Source: Oscillatoria sp. Prado101
GTDB lineage: Bacteria; Cyanobacteriota; Cyanobacteriia; Cyanobacteriales; Oscillatoriaceae
Direction: 5' to 3'
Assembly: GCA_025454445.1 (NCBI GenBank)
Contig: JALOOK010000078.1
Coordinates: forward strand, 1-11,483
DNA length: 11,483 nucleotides
Both the position numbers and the translations under genes were made by a program. Numbering within the stretch: position 1 is the stretch's first letter; every line of letters begins with the position of its first letter. Positions 5,937 to 11,483 of the stretch are shown in pieces. The notes below the pieces were generated by a model. That model was not told the DNA's origin and did no database searches. It saw only the letters and a program-made list of their open reading frames with translations.

Positions 5937-6334
5937 TTGAAGTCCCTGCTAGATACCCTGTTGCTGCTCAGGGCTTGTTTATCCCACACCCCTACTTTAG
6001 CTGAGGCAGAAAGCAGGGGAAAATTACCGCGCTCCTTTTACAAAGGAGATGTCTGTTTTTCCATATTTTCCATGCCTCTAAACGCACCAGCCAAAGCACC
6101 CTAGATCCATTTTCCCAACATACCGCTTGTGGCGGGCTGCTATATATTTAATTGGCATAGCTTACAGCCGGCATTTCCCCCTTGAGCAGATGTCCCCAAA
6201 ACCTTCAATAACTGGCGTTTGGCGAAACACCCAGCCCCCTGCCTGTTGAGAGCCACACTCTCTGTTAATAAACAATCTCTCATTGTAGCAAACTTTAGCG
6301 ATGCTTGTCAAAACTCTCTCAGGCAGACAAGCGA
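5937..6334. other. Intergenic region upstream of pgpH, with one small hairpin
   Basis: No gene is supported in this 398-nt stretch between the ADP-ribosylglycohydrolase-like stop and pgpH. It is AT-richer than its flanks, which suits a promoter region for pgpH. The only compact structure seen is the CTCCTTT/AAAGGAG hairpin (6032-6048). Plus-strand ORF 6301-6519 overlaps the minus-strand gene and is a shadow. Confidence 0.6.
6032..6048. repeat. 7-bp hairpin CTCCTTT/AAAGGAG in the pgpH leader
   Basis: Arms at 6032-6038 and 6042-6048 are perfect complements with a 3-nt loop. On the plus strand a T5 run follows 7 nt later. On the minus strand the hairpin would lie in the pgpH leader about 95-110 nt before its start. 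It could be a weak terminator or a leader structure; neither is certain. Confidence 0.35.
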
Positions 6335-7360
6335 TTAACGAGGGCGAATCAGATCAGGAGCAGCCACAGCTCCCCACCGGCACAGTTCAATTCCCGCCTC
6401 TGCGGGCTGATAAACACCAGACCAAGCCGCAAACAGGCGAGCTGCTAGCTGGAGAATCTCAGCCGCCCCCGCCACTCCCCACAGCTCTCTCAGGGAGGTG
6501 GTGCCAGCCGGCAGGCTGAGAGCCACGCGCCACGCGGCGGGCATGCCGGCAGTGCTGTTATAAGCTCCTGACAGCGCCCCGGTTAGCATGCCGGTCAACA
6601 TTGGCTCGACGCCGGCACGAACAGCCCGCATAACAGACAGACGTATGTCTTCTGGGGTGCTAAGAAAACAGTAAAACGCTAGGGCAACCGACGCACTTTC
6701 TGGCCAGCTCCCACCGGCACCCCGCCCAACGGCTGCGCGAGCTACAGCTTCCCCCCTCCCCAGCTGCTCCACAGCCATTTCCAAACCGGCACGGAGCTGC
6801 AACAAACTCTCAACCCGCACAAGCTGCTCCGCTGTGGCGGTATTCACCGCACCGGCATCTTCAAGACAGGCAATCGTCTGCGGAATCAGAGTTTGAGGGT
6901 CGAGTTTCTCTTTGAGAGCCATTGCCAGCGCACACCCAACCGCCAGAACTCCCTCACTTGCCGCCCTTGACGCTCGCACACTGAGGGCAGCCCCATGCAG
7001 ATGCGAGAGCAGTTTTTCTTGATTTTCGTGGTTAAACAGAGCCACTGGCAGGCAAATACCTGCCGCCCTTGCCCCTACCGTTCCGCTAGCGCGGGACAGC
7101 TCCTCGCTGCCATCCCAGCCACTGACATTCAAAACGCCGCACTGAATCAAGCTTTCTGCGCCAGCTACCGCCAGACGCCCCAAGTCGGCGGCCTGACTGC
7201 CGCGTCCGGAAGAATCGGGCCCAAACCCCCGACCTCCCACACCAGGCCGGAGCTGCTGCAACTGGGCTTTCGACCGGCCCTGACAGCCGGCACCCAAAAC
7301 AACGCCTGCTGCAGCCCCCAGAAAGGCCCCTTGAAACCTGCTCAGGAGTGAGTAGCGCAT
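6335..7360 (-). CDS. ADP-ribosylglycohydrolase-like protein, metal-binding residues lost
   Basis: This 341-residue soluble protein resembles the ADP-ribosylglycohydrolase/DraG fold. It starts with an RFQGAFLGAAAGVVLG glycine-rich helix (8-23), has WPESASVALAFYCFL (219-233), where the family has an ESVPxAL motif, and ends with TGALSGAYNSTAGMPAAW (260-277), matching the family's AGALAGAYxG...P..W. Active members remove ADP-ribose using two magnesium ions held by a TDDT-like motif after the first helix and by GGDTDT before the last glycine-rich helix. Here the second site reads GVEPML (250-255), and around residues 44-62 I see no TDDT, so both sites look lost. It is probably a non-catalytic relative with a binding or structural role. 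Its ATG has an AAGG about 6 nt upstream. It lies 74 nt downstream of aroQ and may be co-transcribed. Confidence 0.8.
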   Translation of the reverse strand: MRYSLLSRFQGAFLGAAAGVVLGAGCQGRSKAQLQQLRPGVGGRGFGPDSSGRGSQAADLGRLAVAGAESLIQCGVLNVSGWDGSEELSRASGTVGARAAGICLPVALFNHENQEKLLSHLHGAALSVRASRAASEGVLAVGCALAMALKEKLDPQTLIPQTIACLEDAGAVNTATAEQLVRVESLLQLRAGLEMAVEQLGRGEAVARAAVGRGAGGSWPESASVALAFYCFLSTPEDIRLSVMRAVRAGVEPMLTGMLTGALSGAYNSTAGMPAAWRVALSLPAGTTSLRELWGVAGAAEILQLAARLFAAWSGVYQPAEAGIELCRWGAVAAPDLIRPR

Positions 7361-7434
7361 CTTTGGCCTTCCTGAATTGTGACTTTTGCCGACAGCCGGA
7401 CAAATATTTGACTTTTCAATTGACTAAAGACTGC

Positions 7435-7881
7435 TTACGTTTGCCTGATGTGGTTAACGAGAGCAATCAGTCCCAGGCGATAGCTCTGTGGGCCAAAGCC
7501 ACTGATTTGCCCGACCGCCACTGGTGCGATATAAGAGTGGTGCCGGAACGCTTCCCTGCGGTAGATATTACTCAAGTGAACCTCCACAGCTGGAATCGCC
7601 ACCGCTGCAATCGCATCTCTGATGGCCACACTGGTATGGGTGTAGGCACCCGGATTGATTAAAATGCCGTGATGCTGCCCAGAGGCAGCCTGAATAGCAT
7701 CCACCAGCGCCCCTTCATGATTCGACTGCAGGGTTGAAACTTTGGCCTCTAGGGACTGGGCCTCCTGTTCTAACAATCGGTTGATTTCATCTAAAGTCAC
7801 AGTGCCATAGACTCCGGGCTCTCGCTGGCCCAGGAGGTTGAGATTTGGCCCGTGCAGCACCAGGATACTTAAGTTTCGCAA
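7435..7881 (-). CDS. aroQ: Type II 3-dehydroquinate dehydratase
   Basis: This cytosolic enzyme dehydrates 3-dehydroquinate to 3-dehydroshikimate, the third step of the shikimate pathway to aromatic amino acids. The 148-residue length is normal for the dodecameric type II family. Signature residues are present: the LVLHGPNLNLLGQRE opening (7-21), catalytic Y25 on the lid (EPGVYG), N76 and H82 (INPGAYTHTS), H102 (VHLSN) and R113. The start is TTG at 7881-7879: it gives the family's usual N-terminus just before ILVLHGPN, and GAGG (plus-strand cctc 7890-7893) lies 8 nt upstream. No ATG in frame would retain the conserved first strand. It follows the small gene by 25 nt and precedes the ADP-ribosylglycohydrolase-like gene by 74 nt, suggesting one transcript. 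Confidence 0.96.
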   Translation of the reverse strand: MRNLSILVLHGPNLNLLGQREPGVYGTVTLDEINRLLEQEAQSLEAKVSTLQSNHEGALVDAIQAASGQHHGILINPGAYTHTSVAIRDAIAAVAIPAVEVHLSNIYRREAFRHHSYIAPVAVGQISGFGPQSYRLGLIALVNHIRQT

Positions 7882-7906
7882 CAGTCCCGCCTCACAAAGA
7901 AACAGA

Positions 7907-8044
7907 CTACCGGCGGTGCTTGGGATCGTTAACTGGGATAGGAATGGGTTCCGGTTCTGGCCCCACGTCCGGGCCTAGCAGCGCCTCAATTAGCTTGCGA
8001 GCCCATTCCTTAAGTTTTTCCAGCACCTTCTCAATGTAGTCCAT
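7907..8044 (-). CDS. Small 45-residue protein, amphipathic helix plus Pro/Glu tail
   Basis: I choose the start MDYIEKVLEKLKEWARKLIE at 8044 because AGGAG (plus-strand ctcct 8056-8060) lies 11 nt upstream. A longer version from 8098 would add 18 residues unlike the rest. Residues 1-22 form a strongly amphipathic, charged helix (EKVLEKLKEWARKLIEALLG). A proline/glutamate tail (GPEPEPIPIPVND) and a basic end (KHRR) follow. There are no cysteines or membrane segments. From memory, small proteins of this helix-plus-EPEP/IPIPV type occur in other cyanobacteria, but I know no function for them. It could bind a membrane surface or a protein partner; this is a guess. It sits 25 nt before aroQ and probably shares its transcript. 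Confidence 0.7.
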   Translation of the reverse strand: MDYIEKVLEKLKEWARKLIEALLGPDVGPEPEPIPIPVNDPKHRR

Positions 8045-8055
8045 TGAACAGACAG

Positions 8056-8060
8056 CTCCT
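8056..8060 (-). promoter_or_regulatory. Ribosome-binding site deciding the small-protein start
   Basis: AGGAG in an AAAGGAGC context on the minus strand lies 11 nt before the ATG at 8044. It falls inside the longer ORF that starts at 8098, which argues that the shorter 45-residue product is the real one. Confidence 0.6.
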
Positions 8061-8179
8061 TTAATCGTACCTGAATTCCCGCTCGTACAGGTGGTCAACT
8101 GTCAAGCCACTGAAGCAAGAATTTAGTTCTTTACTACATGATAACCAATCATCCCAAATCATCAACCCTAGGGCTGAGC

Positions 8180-9439
8180 TCACTGGGGCACTTCTGCCAG
8201 CAGTTTTCGCCGCAGGTGGTCAAGGGCGGTGCGGGCGCTGAGTCGGCGCACCAGGTCGCGAGAGCGCTCCGCACCGAAGCGGTGCTGGAAACAAACCACC
8301 TCGCCAGATGGCCCGGCCAGTCCAATATAAACCAGACCCACCGGCTTGGCCTCTGTGCCGCCTCCGGGGCCGGCGATGCCGGTGACGCTCAGCCCCCAGC
8401 TGGCACCGAGGCGCGTGCGGACACCGGCAGCCATTTGCCCCGCAACCACCTCACTCACCGCCCCATACTGGGCCAAATCTTCCGAACTCACCCCCAGCAG
8501 GGAAATTTTCACCTGATTGTCATAGGCAATAACGCCGCCGAGAAAATAATTAGAACTGCCGGCGACATCCGTCAGCATCTGGCCTATGCCGCCGCCGGTG
8601 CAAGACTCGGCCACGGCCAGGGTTTGACCTGCATCAAGCAGCAAGCCACCGCACACCGATGCCAGAGTCTCCTCATCCGCCCCGAAACAGTCACTGCCGG
8701 CAATTTGTCGCAGCTGTTGCTCCACCGGCGCAATCAGCTGCAGCGCCTCTGCTTGAGAACCCGCTAATGCTGAAATGCGCAATTTCACCTCACCCCCACT
8801 GGCATAAGGAGCCACCGTCGGGTTAGACAGGTGCAGGAAACTCTCCACTTTTTCCGCCAAAGCTGACTCAGCGATGCCCCAGAACTTTAACATCCGGCTG
8901 TAAATAATTTCCTTTCCCCAGCCCTGACTTTTCAGATAGGGAACAGCGGTTTCCTGCCACATCCGCTGCATTTCTGACGGTACGCCGGGGAAAGTCAGAA
9001 TCGTCAAGCCGGTGCGGAACTGCCAGATGATGCCCGGTGCCGTGCCGGTAGGATTGGGCAAAATCTGGGCACCTTTTGGAATCAGGGCTTGTTTGCGGTT
9101 GCTCGGGCTCATCTGGCGTCCGCGAGCGGCGTGCTTGGCGGCGATGTCTTCGAGAACTGCCGGCTGCTCCTCCAGAGGAGCGCCAAAAAAGTCGGCAATC
9201 GTCTCGTGGGTGAGGTCGTCCGGCGTAGGGCCCAAACCGCCGGTGAAAATCAGCACTTGTGAGCGCTCGCTGGCAATCGCCAGTAGGCGCTGGATGCGAT
9301 CGGGATTGTCCCCCACTGCGGTTTGGTAGTAATGAGGAATTCCCAGCGCCGCCAGCTGCTGCGCCAGAAACTGGGCGTTGGTATTGGTGATGTCCCCTAA
9401 CAGGAGTTCTGTGCCGACACAGATAATTTCAGCACTCAT
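8180..9439 (-). CDS. cinA: CinA family protein (MoaB-like domain plus nicotinamide-nucleotide amidase domain)
   Basis: This is a full-length 419-residue CinA. The N-terminal MoaB/MogA-like domain (about 1-170) has ICVGTELLLGDITNTNAQFL (6-25), GGLGPTPDD (67-75), PNPTGTAPG (128-136) and FPGVPSEM (150-157). The C-terminal PncC-like domain (about 255-415) has AESCTGG (277-283), GSSNYFLGGVIAYDNQVK (294-311) and TGIAGPGG (353-360). In characterised bacteria these proteins carry ADP-ribose pyrophosphatase and NMN deamidase activities that recycle pyridine nucleotides, and cinA is linked to competence and recA in some species; here only the family is certain. The ATG at 9439 lacks a Shine-Dalgarno site but fits the family N-terminus. 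A heptamer tandem repeat begins about 10 nt upstream. The gap to the small gene is 135 nt. Confidence 0.96.
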   Translation of the reverse strand: MSAEIICVGTELLLGDITNTNAQFLAQQLAALGIPHYYQTAVGDNPDRIQRLLAIASERSQVLIFTGGLGPTPDDLTHETIADFFGAPLEEQPAVLEDIAAKHAARGRQMSPSNRKQALIPKGAQILPNPTGTAPGIIWQFRTGLTILTFPGVPSEMQRMWQETAVPYLKSQGWGKEIIYSRMLKFWGIAESALAEKVESFLHLSNPTVAPYASGGEVKLRISALAGSQAEALQLIAPVEQQLRQIAGSDCFGADEETLASVCGGLLLDAGQTLAVAESCTGGGIGQMLTDVAGSSNYFLGGVIAYDNQVKISLLGVSSEDLAQYGAVSEVVAGQMAAGVRTRLGASWGLSVTGIAGPGGGTEAKPVGLVYIGLAGPSGEVVCFQHRFGAERSRDLVRRLSARTALDHLRRKLLAEVPQ

Positions 9440-9449
9440 GGGATTGCAG

Positions 9450-9480
9450 ATTTTAGCTTTTAGATTTTAGATTTTAGATT
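9450..9480. repeat. Short tandem heptamer repeat (ATTTTAG)n
   Basis: The units 9450-9456, 9457-9463 (first base changed), 9464-9470 and 9471-9477 are followed by a 3-nt partial unit, giving about 4.4 copies. It lies immediately upstream of the cinA start, reading CTAAAAT on that strand. Heptamer arrays of this kind (STRR) are typical of filamentous cyanobacteria and vary in copy number between strains. Confidence 0.85.
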
Positions 9481-9493
9481 GTGAAGTACATGC

Positions 9494-9559
9494 CAGAAAC
9501 CCGGTAACTTTGACGAAACCGGGTTTCTCAATACCTCACTCAGATGAAAACCGCTATAT
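9494..9559. repeat. GAAACCCGGTTTC interspersed repeat, copy 2
   Basis: The arms GAAACCCGGT (9496-9505) and ACCGGGTTTC (9518-9527) are perfect 10-bp complements; the central part has decayed compared with the copy at 1558-1622. The following TCTCAATACCTCACT and the GAAAACCGCTAT-like stretch show that the copies share about 60 bp. It sits between the transferase stop and cinA, where it could act as a hairpin at the transferase 3' end. Confidence 0.78.
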
Positions 9560-9692
9560 AGTTTGGATTTTTTTTATATTTTAGTGCCGGCCTTTAAAAA
9601 TGCAAAATCCTCGTTTCCGGTAGAGACGGGCGTGGGATGCCAGCCATTGGAACGAGGCTTGGGAGCAAAAATCCAGAGGGGTGCGGTTGGGG

Positions 9693-10745
9693 CTAAGATT
9701 GACGAGCGTATTTCCAGACGCGCCAGCTGGTATAACTCAGGAGGGCAGTGGCAGCGAGGGCATAAGCCAGCCCGTTGTCGATGCCAGAAAAAGCCAGGGC
9801 TAAACTGCCCACCCAGAGTGTGAGAGAGTAAATGAAAAGGACGGCCCAGCGGTGAGAAAGACCGGCTTGCAGCAGGCGGTGGTGCAGGTGGCGTTTGTCG
9901 GCAATAAAAGGTGATTTGCCCTCCCGCAGCCTGGAGAGGATGACGGCGGACATGTCCAAAATCGGGACGGCCAGGATCAGGTAGGGCAGCAAGACTGCGG
10001 TAACAGCAGTGGTTTTAACCAAGCCAATCACTCCCACACCGGCGAGGGTGAAGCCCATGAAATAGGCTCCCCCATCGCCCATAAAAATCTGGGCGGGGTT
10101 AAAATTGTATTTCAGGAAGCCCAGAGCCCCACCGGCCAGGGCTGCCGCAATCAGGGCTGCTGCCGGTTGGTGCATAAACAGGCTGACGAACATCATCACC
10201 AGGGCGGCTATCCCAGACACGCCGGCTGCTAATCCGTCCAAACCGTCAATCCAGTTGATGGCATTGGCCATGCCCACGAGCCAAATCACCGTAATCGGCA
10301 AGCTCAGGATGTCCATATGGGTCAGCCCGAGAAAGGGAATCGTCAGAAAATCAATGCTGACGCCGGCTTTCCAGGCCACACCGGCAACCAAGACTTGCAT
10401 CAGCAGCCGCACAAAAGGCGAGAGGCTAAAAAGGTCATCTGCCAAGCCGATCACGAAGAAAGCCAGACCGCCAATGGTGACGCCCCAGATTTCATATTCT
10501 TTGTCGGGAGGCAGAATCGCGCCACGATAGTCTAAAAAGCCCCCCAATTTCCAGACAGCCAGGAGTGCAATTATGGTGCCGGCAAAAATAGACACGCCTC
10601 CCAATCGCACCATCGGGCGCTGGTGGACTTTGCGCCCACCTGGCTGGTCTACGCGGCCTATTTTGAGGCCAATGTTTTTGACAACTGGTGTGCTCCAGAG
10701 CACAACGAGGTTAGAAACCAGAAATGCGACCAGGTGGTACAGCAT
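9693..10745 (-). CDS. Polyprenyl-phosphate sugar-1-phosphate transferase (MraY/WecA/TagO family)
   Basis: This 350-residue multi-pass membrane enzyme would transfer a sugar-1-phosphate from a UDP-sugar to undecaprenyl phosphate, starting a lipid-linked glycan at the inner face of the plasma membrane. Family motifs are all present: DQPGGRKVHQRP (33-44), the metal-binding D103-D104 in DDLFSLSP, NAINWIDGLDGLAAG (161-175) with its aspartates at 167 and 170, MGDGGAYFMGF (222-232) with D224, and the HLHHRL motif (286-291) typical of the WecA/TagO branch rather than MraY proper. About ten hydrophobic segments are visible. The substrate is likely UDP-GlcNAc, by family. The product could feed O-antigen, exopolysaccharide or another wall polymer. 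The ATG at 10745 has no clear Shine-Dalgarno. Gaps of 348 nt (to glyA) and 253 nt (to cinA) suggest a separate transcript. Confidence 0.94.
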   Translation of the reverse strand: MLYHLVAFLVSNLVVLWSTPVVKNIGLKIGRVDQPGGRKVHQRPMVRLGGVSIFAGTIIALLAVWKLGGFLDYRGAILPPDKEYEIWGVTIGGLAFFVIGLADDLFSLSPFVRLLMQVLVAGVAWKAGVSIDFLTIPFLGLTHMDILSLPITVIWLVGMANAINWIDGLDGLAAGVSGIAALVMMFVSLFMHQPAAALIAAALAGGALGFLKYNFNPAQIFMGDGGAYFMGFTLAGVGVIGLVKTTAVTAVLLPYLILAVPILDMSAVILSRLREGKSPFIADKRHLHHRLLQAGLSHRWAVLFIYSLTLWVGSLALAFSGIDNGLAYALAATALLSYTSWRVWKYARQS

Positions 10746-11093
10746 GGAGAGGCATCTGAAATAACGAGGGTGCCAGAATATGGAGTTGTCAGCCAGAGTT
10801 TACTATATTTCAGACATTCACAGATCCCAGGTAGCCACCGGAAAATGTCGGGGGGTGAGTGAGAGGGGCTGCTGCTATGGGGAGAAAGGGATGGCGCTTG
10901 GCCGCAGTGCCGAGTGATAACCATAATATCTCTGCTGGGGTGGCACTGGTCGCAAGCGCCTTGTTTGTTGGGCATCACAGCTTCTCTACCTCCGGAGGCT
11001 AATGGTAATTAATCGACCGTAAATAATCTCTGCTGGGGCTGCACATCTCTCACCGGCACAAACTTTTTCTCCCAAAAGGCACAGCCGTCTAAC
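10746..11093. other. Gene-free interval between glyA and the transferase
   Basis: No gene is supported in these 348 nt. A 13-mer, ATCTCTGCTGGGG, occurs at 10928-10940 and 11026-11038 in the same direction, each followed by a GGCAC/GCAC-type sequence. A CCTCCGGAGG palindrome lies at 10990-10999. A TATAGT hexamer on the minus strand near 10806-10801 could be a -10 element for the transferase, without a clear -35. A minus-strand ORF at 10658-10978 overlaps the transferase in another frame and looks spurious. No strong glyA terminator is seen. Confidence 0.55.
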
Positions 11094-11483
11094 TTAAACC
11101 AGCGCCGGTACTGGCACGGTTAAATGGGGGTAGAGGGGGAAGCTGGCGCACAAGGCTGCGGCACGGCGGCGGCAATCTCGGGCCACTGCCTCATCTTCGG
11201 GATTCAGCAGCCGGTCGGCAATAATATTGGCAATTTCGGTAAACTCCGCTTTTCCCATCCCCCTGGTGGTCATCGCCGGCGAACCCAGCCGCAGTCCGCT
11301 GGTGACGAAGGGCGACTCTGGATCGAAGGGCACGGTGTTTTTGTTGGCGGTAATGTTGACGCCGCCGAGGAGACTGTCGGCAATTTTGCCGGTCATGCCA
11401 ATGGAGCGCAAATCGACGAGCATCAGGTGGTTATCTGTGCCGCCCGATACAATCTTTAATCCCCGCTGGCTCAGCTGCGCCGC
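11094..11483 (-). CDS. glyA: Serine hydroxymethyltransferase, C-terminal part (partial, runs off right edge)
   Basis: The minus-strand frame is open from the window edge to a TAA at 11096-11094, giving the last 129 residues of a protein normally about 420-430 long. It is a PLP enzyme that interconverts serine and glycine, passing a one-carbon unit to tetrahydrofolate. The diagnostic stretch IVSGGTDNHLMLVDLR (about residues 11-26 of the visible part) and TANKNTVPFD...SPFVTSGLRLGSPAMTTRG, with the substrate-carboxylate arginine in GLRLGSPA, leave little doubt. The lysine that binds PLP lies upstream, outside the window. An internal ATG at 11423 is not the start; upstream codons (QRGLKIVSGG) continue the family sequence. 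In photosynthetic cells it also serves glycine recycling in photorespiration. Confidence 0.96.
   Translation of the reverse strand, partial: AAQLSQRGLKIVSGGTDNHLMLVDLRSIGMTGKIADSLLGGVNITANKNTVPFDPESPFVTSGLRLGSPAMTTRGMGKAEFTEIANIIADRLLNPEDEAVARDCRRRAAALCASFPLYPHLTVPVPALV

Noticed and set aside
5937..6334. tRNA or riboswitch in the pgpH leader
   Set aside because: I could not find a cloverleaf, a GTTCGA-type T-loop or a known riboswitch core in this stretch; a covariance-model scan would settle it.
7086..7403. Minus-strand 105-residue ORF overlapping the start of the ADP-ribosylglycohydrolase-like gene
   Set aside because: It is a frame-shifted reading of the same strand, Arg/Ser/Gly-rich without motifs; the family match is in the other frame.
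8138..8767. Plus-strand 209-residue ORF antisense to cinA
   Set aside because: Although long, it lies entirely against the well-supported C-terminal domain of cinA and its end; composition (His, Ala, Gln, Arg) is typical of an antisense shadow.
10658..10978. Minus-strand 106-residue ORF upstream of and overlapping the transferase
   Set aside because: It overlaps the transferase start in another frame, is rich in Ser/Pro/Cys/His, and lacks a ribosome-binding site or any known motif.

Overview
The window looks like chromosomal DNA from a cyanobacterium, probably filamentous and Oscillatoriales-like. I base this on the N-terminus at the left edge, which matches large cyanobacterial TPR/CHAT proteins, and on intergenic DNA packed with cyanobacterial-style short repeats (GAAACCCGGTTTC palindromes, C/G-run hairpins, CGCAGAT repeats, heptamer repeats). 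The enzyme families on the right also fit. GCCGGC is strikingly common, while the classic cyanobacterial palindrome GCGATCGC (HIP1) was not seen. No database search was possible, so the organism call is an inference.

Left part (1-3300) is gene-poor accessory-type DNA. It holds the 5' end of a TPR/CHAT-like gene leaving the window (minus strand), a DUF433 antitoxin-like gene, a short ORF that looks like the 3' remnant of a DUF5615 PIN-like toxin, and one plus-strand sugar ABC-transporter permease with no partner genes. Between them lie several kinds of short repeat, including a 38-nt element that follows both toxin-antitoxin-like ORFs at the same distance from their stop codons. A diverged tandem duplication of about 120-130 bp includes the last codons of the permease.

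Right part (3315-11483) is a run of minus-strand genes. In transcription order they are glyA (3' part only), a MraY/WecA/TagO-family polyprenyl-phosphate sugar-phosphate transferase, cinA, a 45-residue small protein, aroQ, an ADP-ribosylglycohydrolase-like protein and a PgpH-type 7TM-HD phosphohydrolase. The small gene, aroQ and the ADP-ribosylglycohydrolase-like gene are closely spaced (25 and 74 nt) and could be co-transcribed. Gaps of 253-398 nt separate glyA, the transferase, cinA and pgpH from their neighbours, so these probably have their own promoters. The functions are mostly core: one-carbon metabolism, envelope glycan priming, nucleotide salvage/repair, the shikimate pathway and probable c-di-AMP turnover.

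I see no CRISPR array, tRNA, rRNA, intact insertion sequence or phage gene, and no convincing new multi-gene system. The most unusual items are the ADP-ribosylglycohydrolase-like protein that has lost its metal-binding aspartates, the apparently broken DUF433/DUF5615 pair with its repeat-framed layout, the permease-tail duplication and the small amphipathic/proline-rich protein in front of aroQ.
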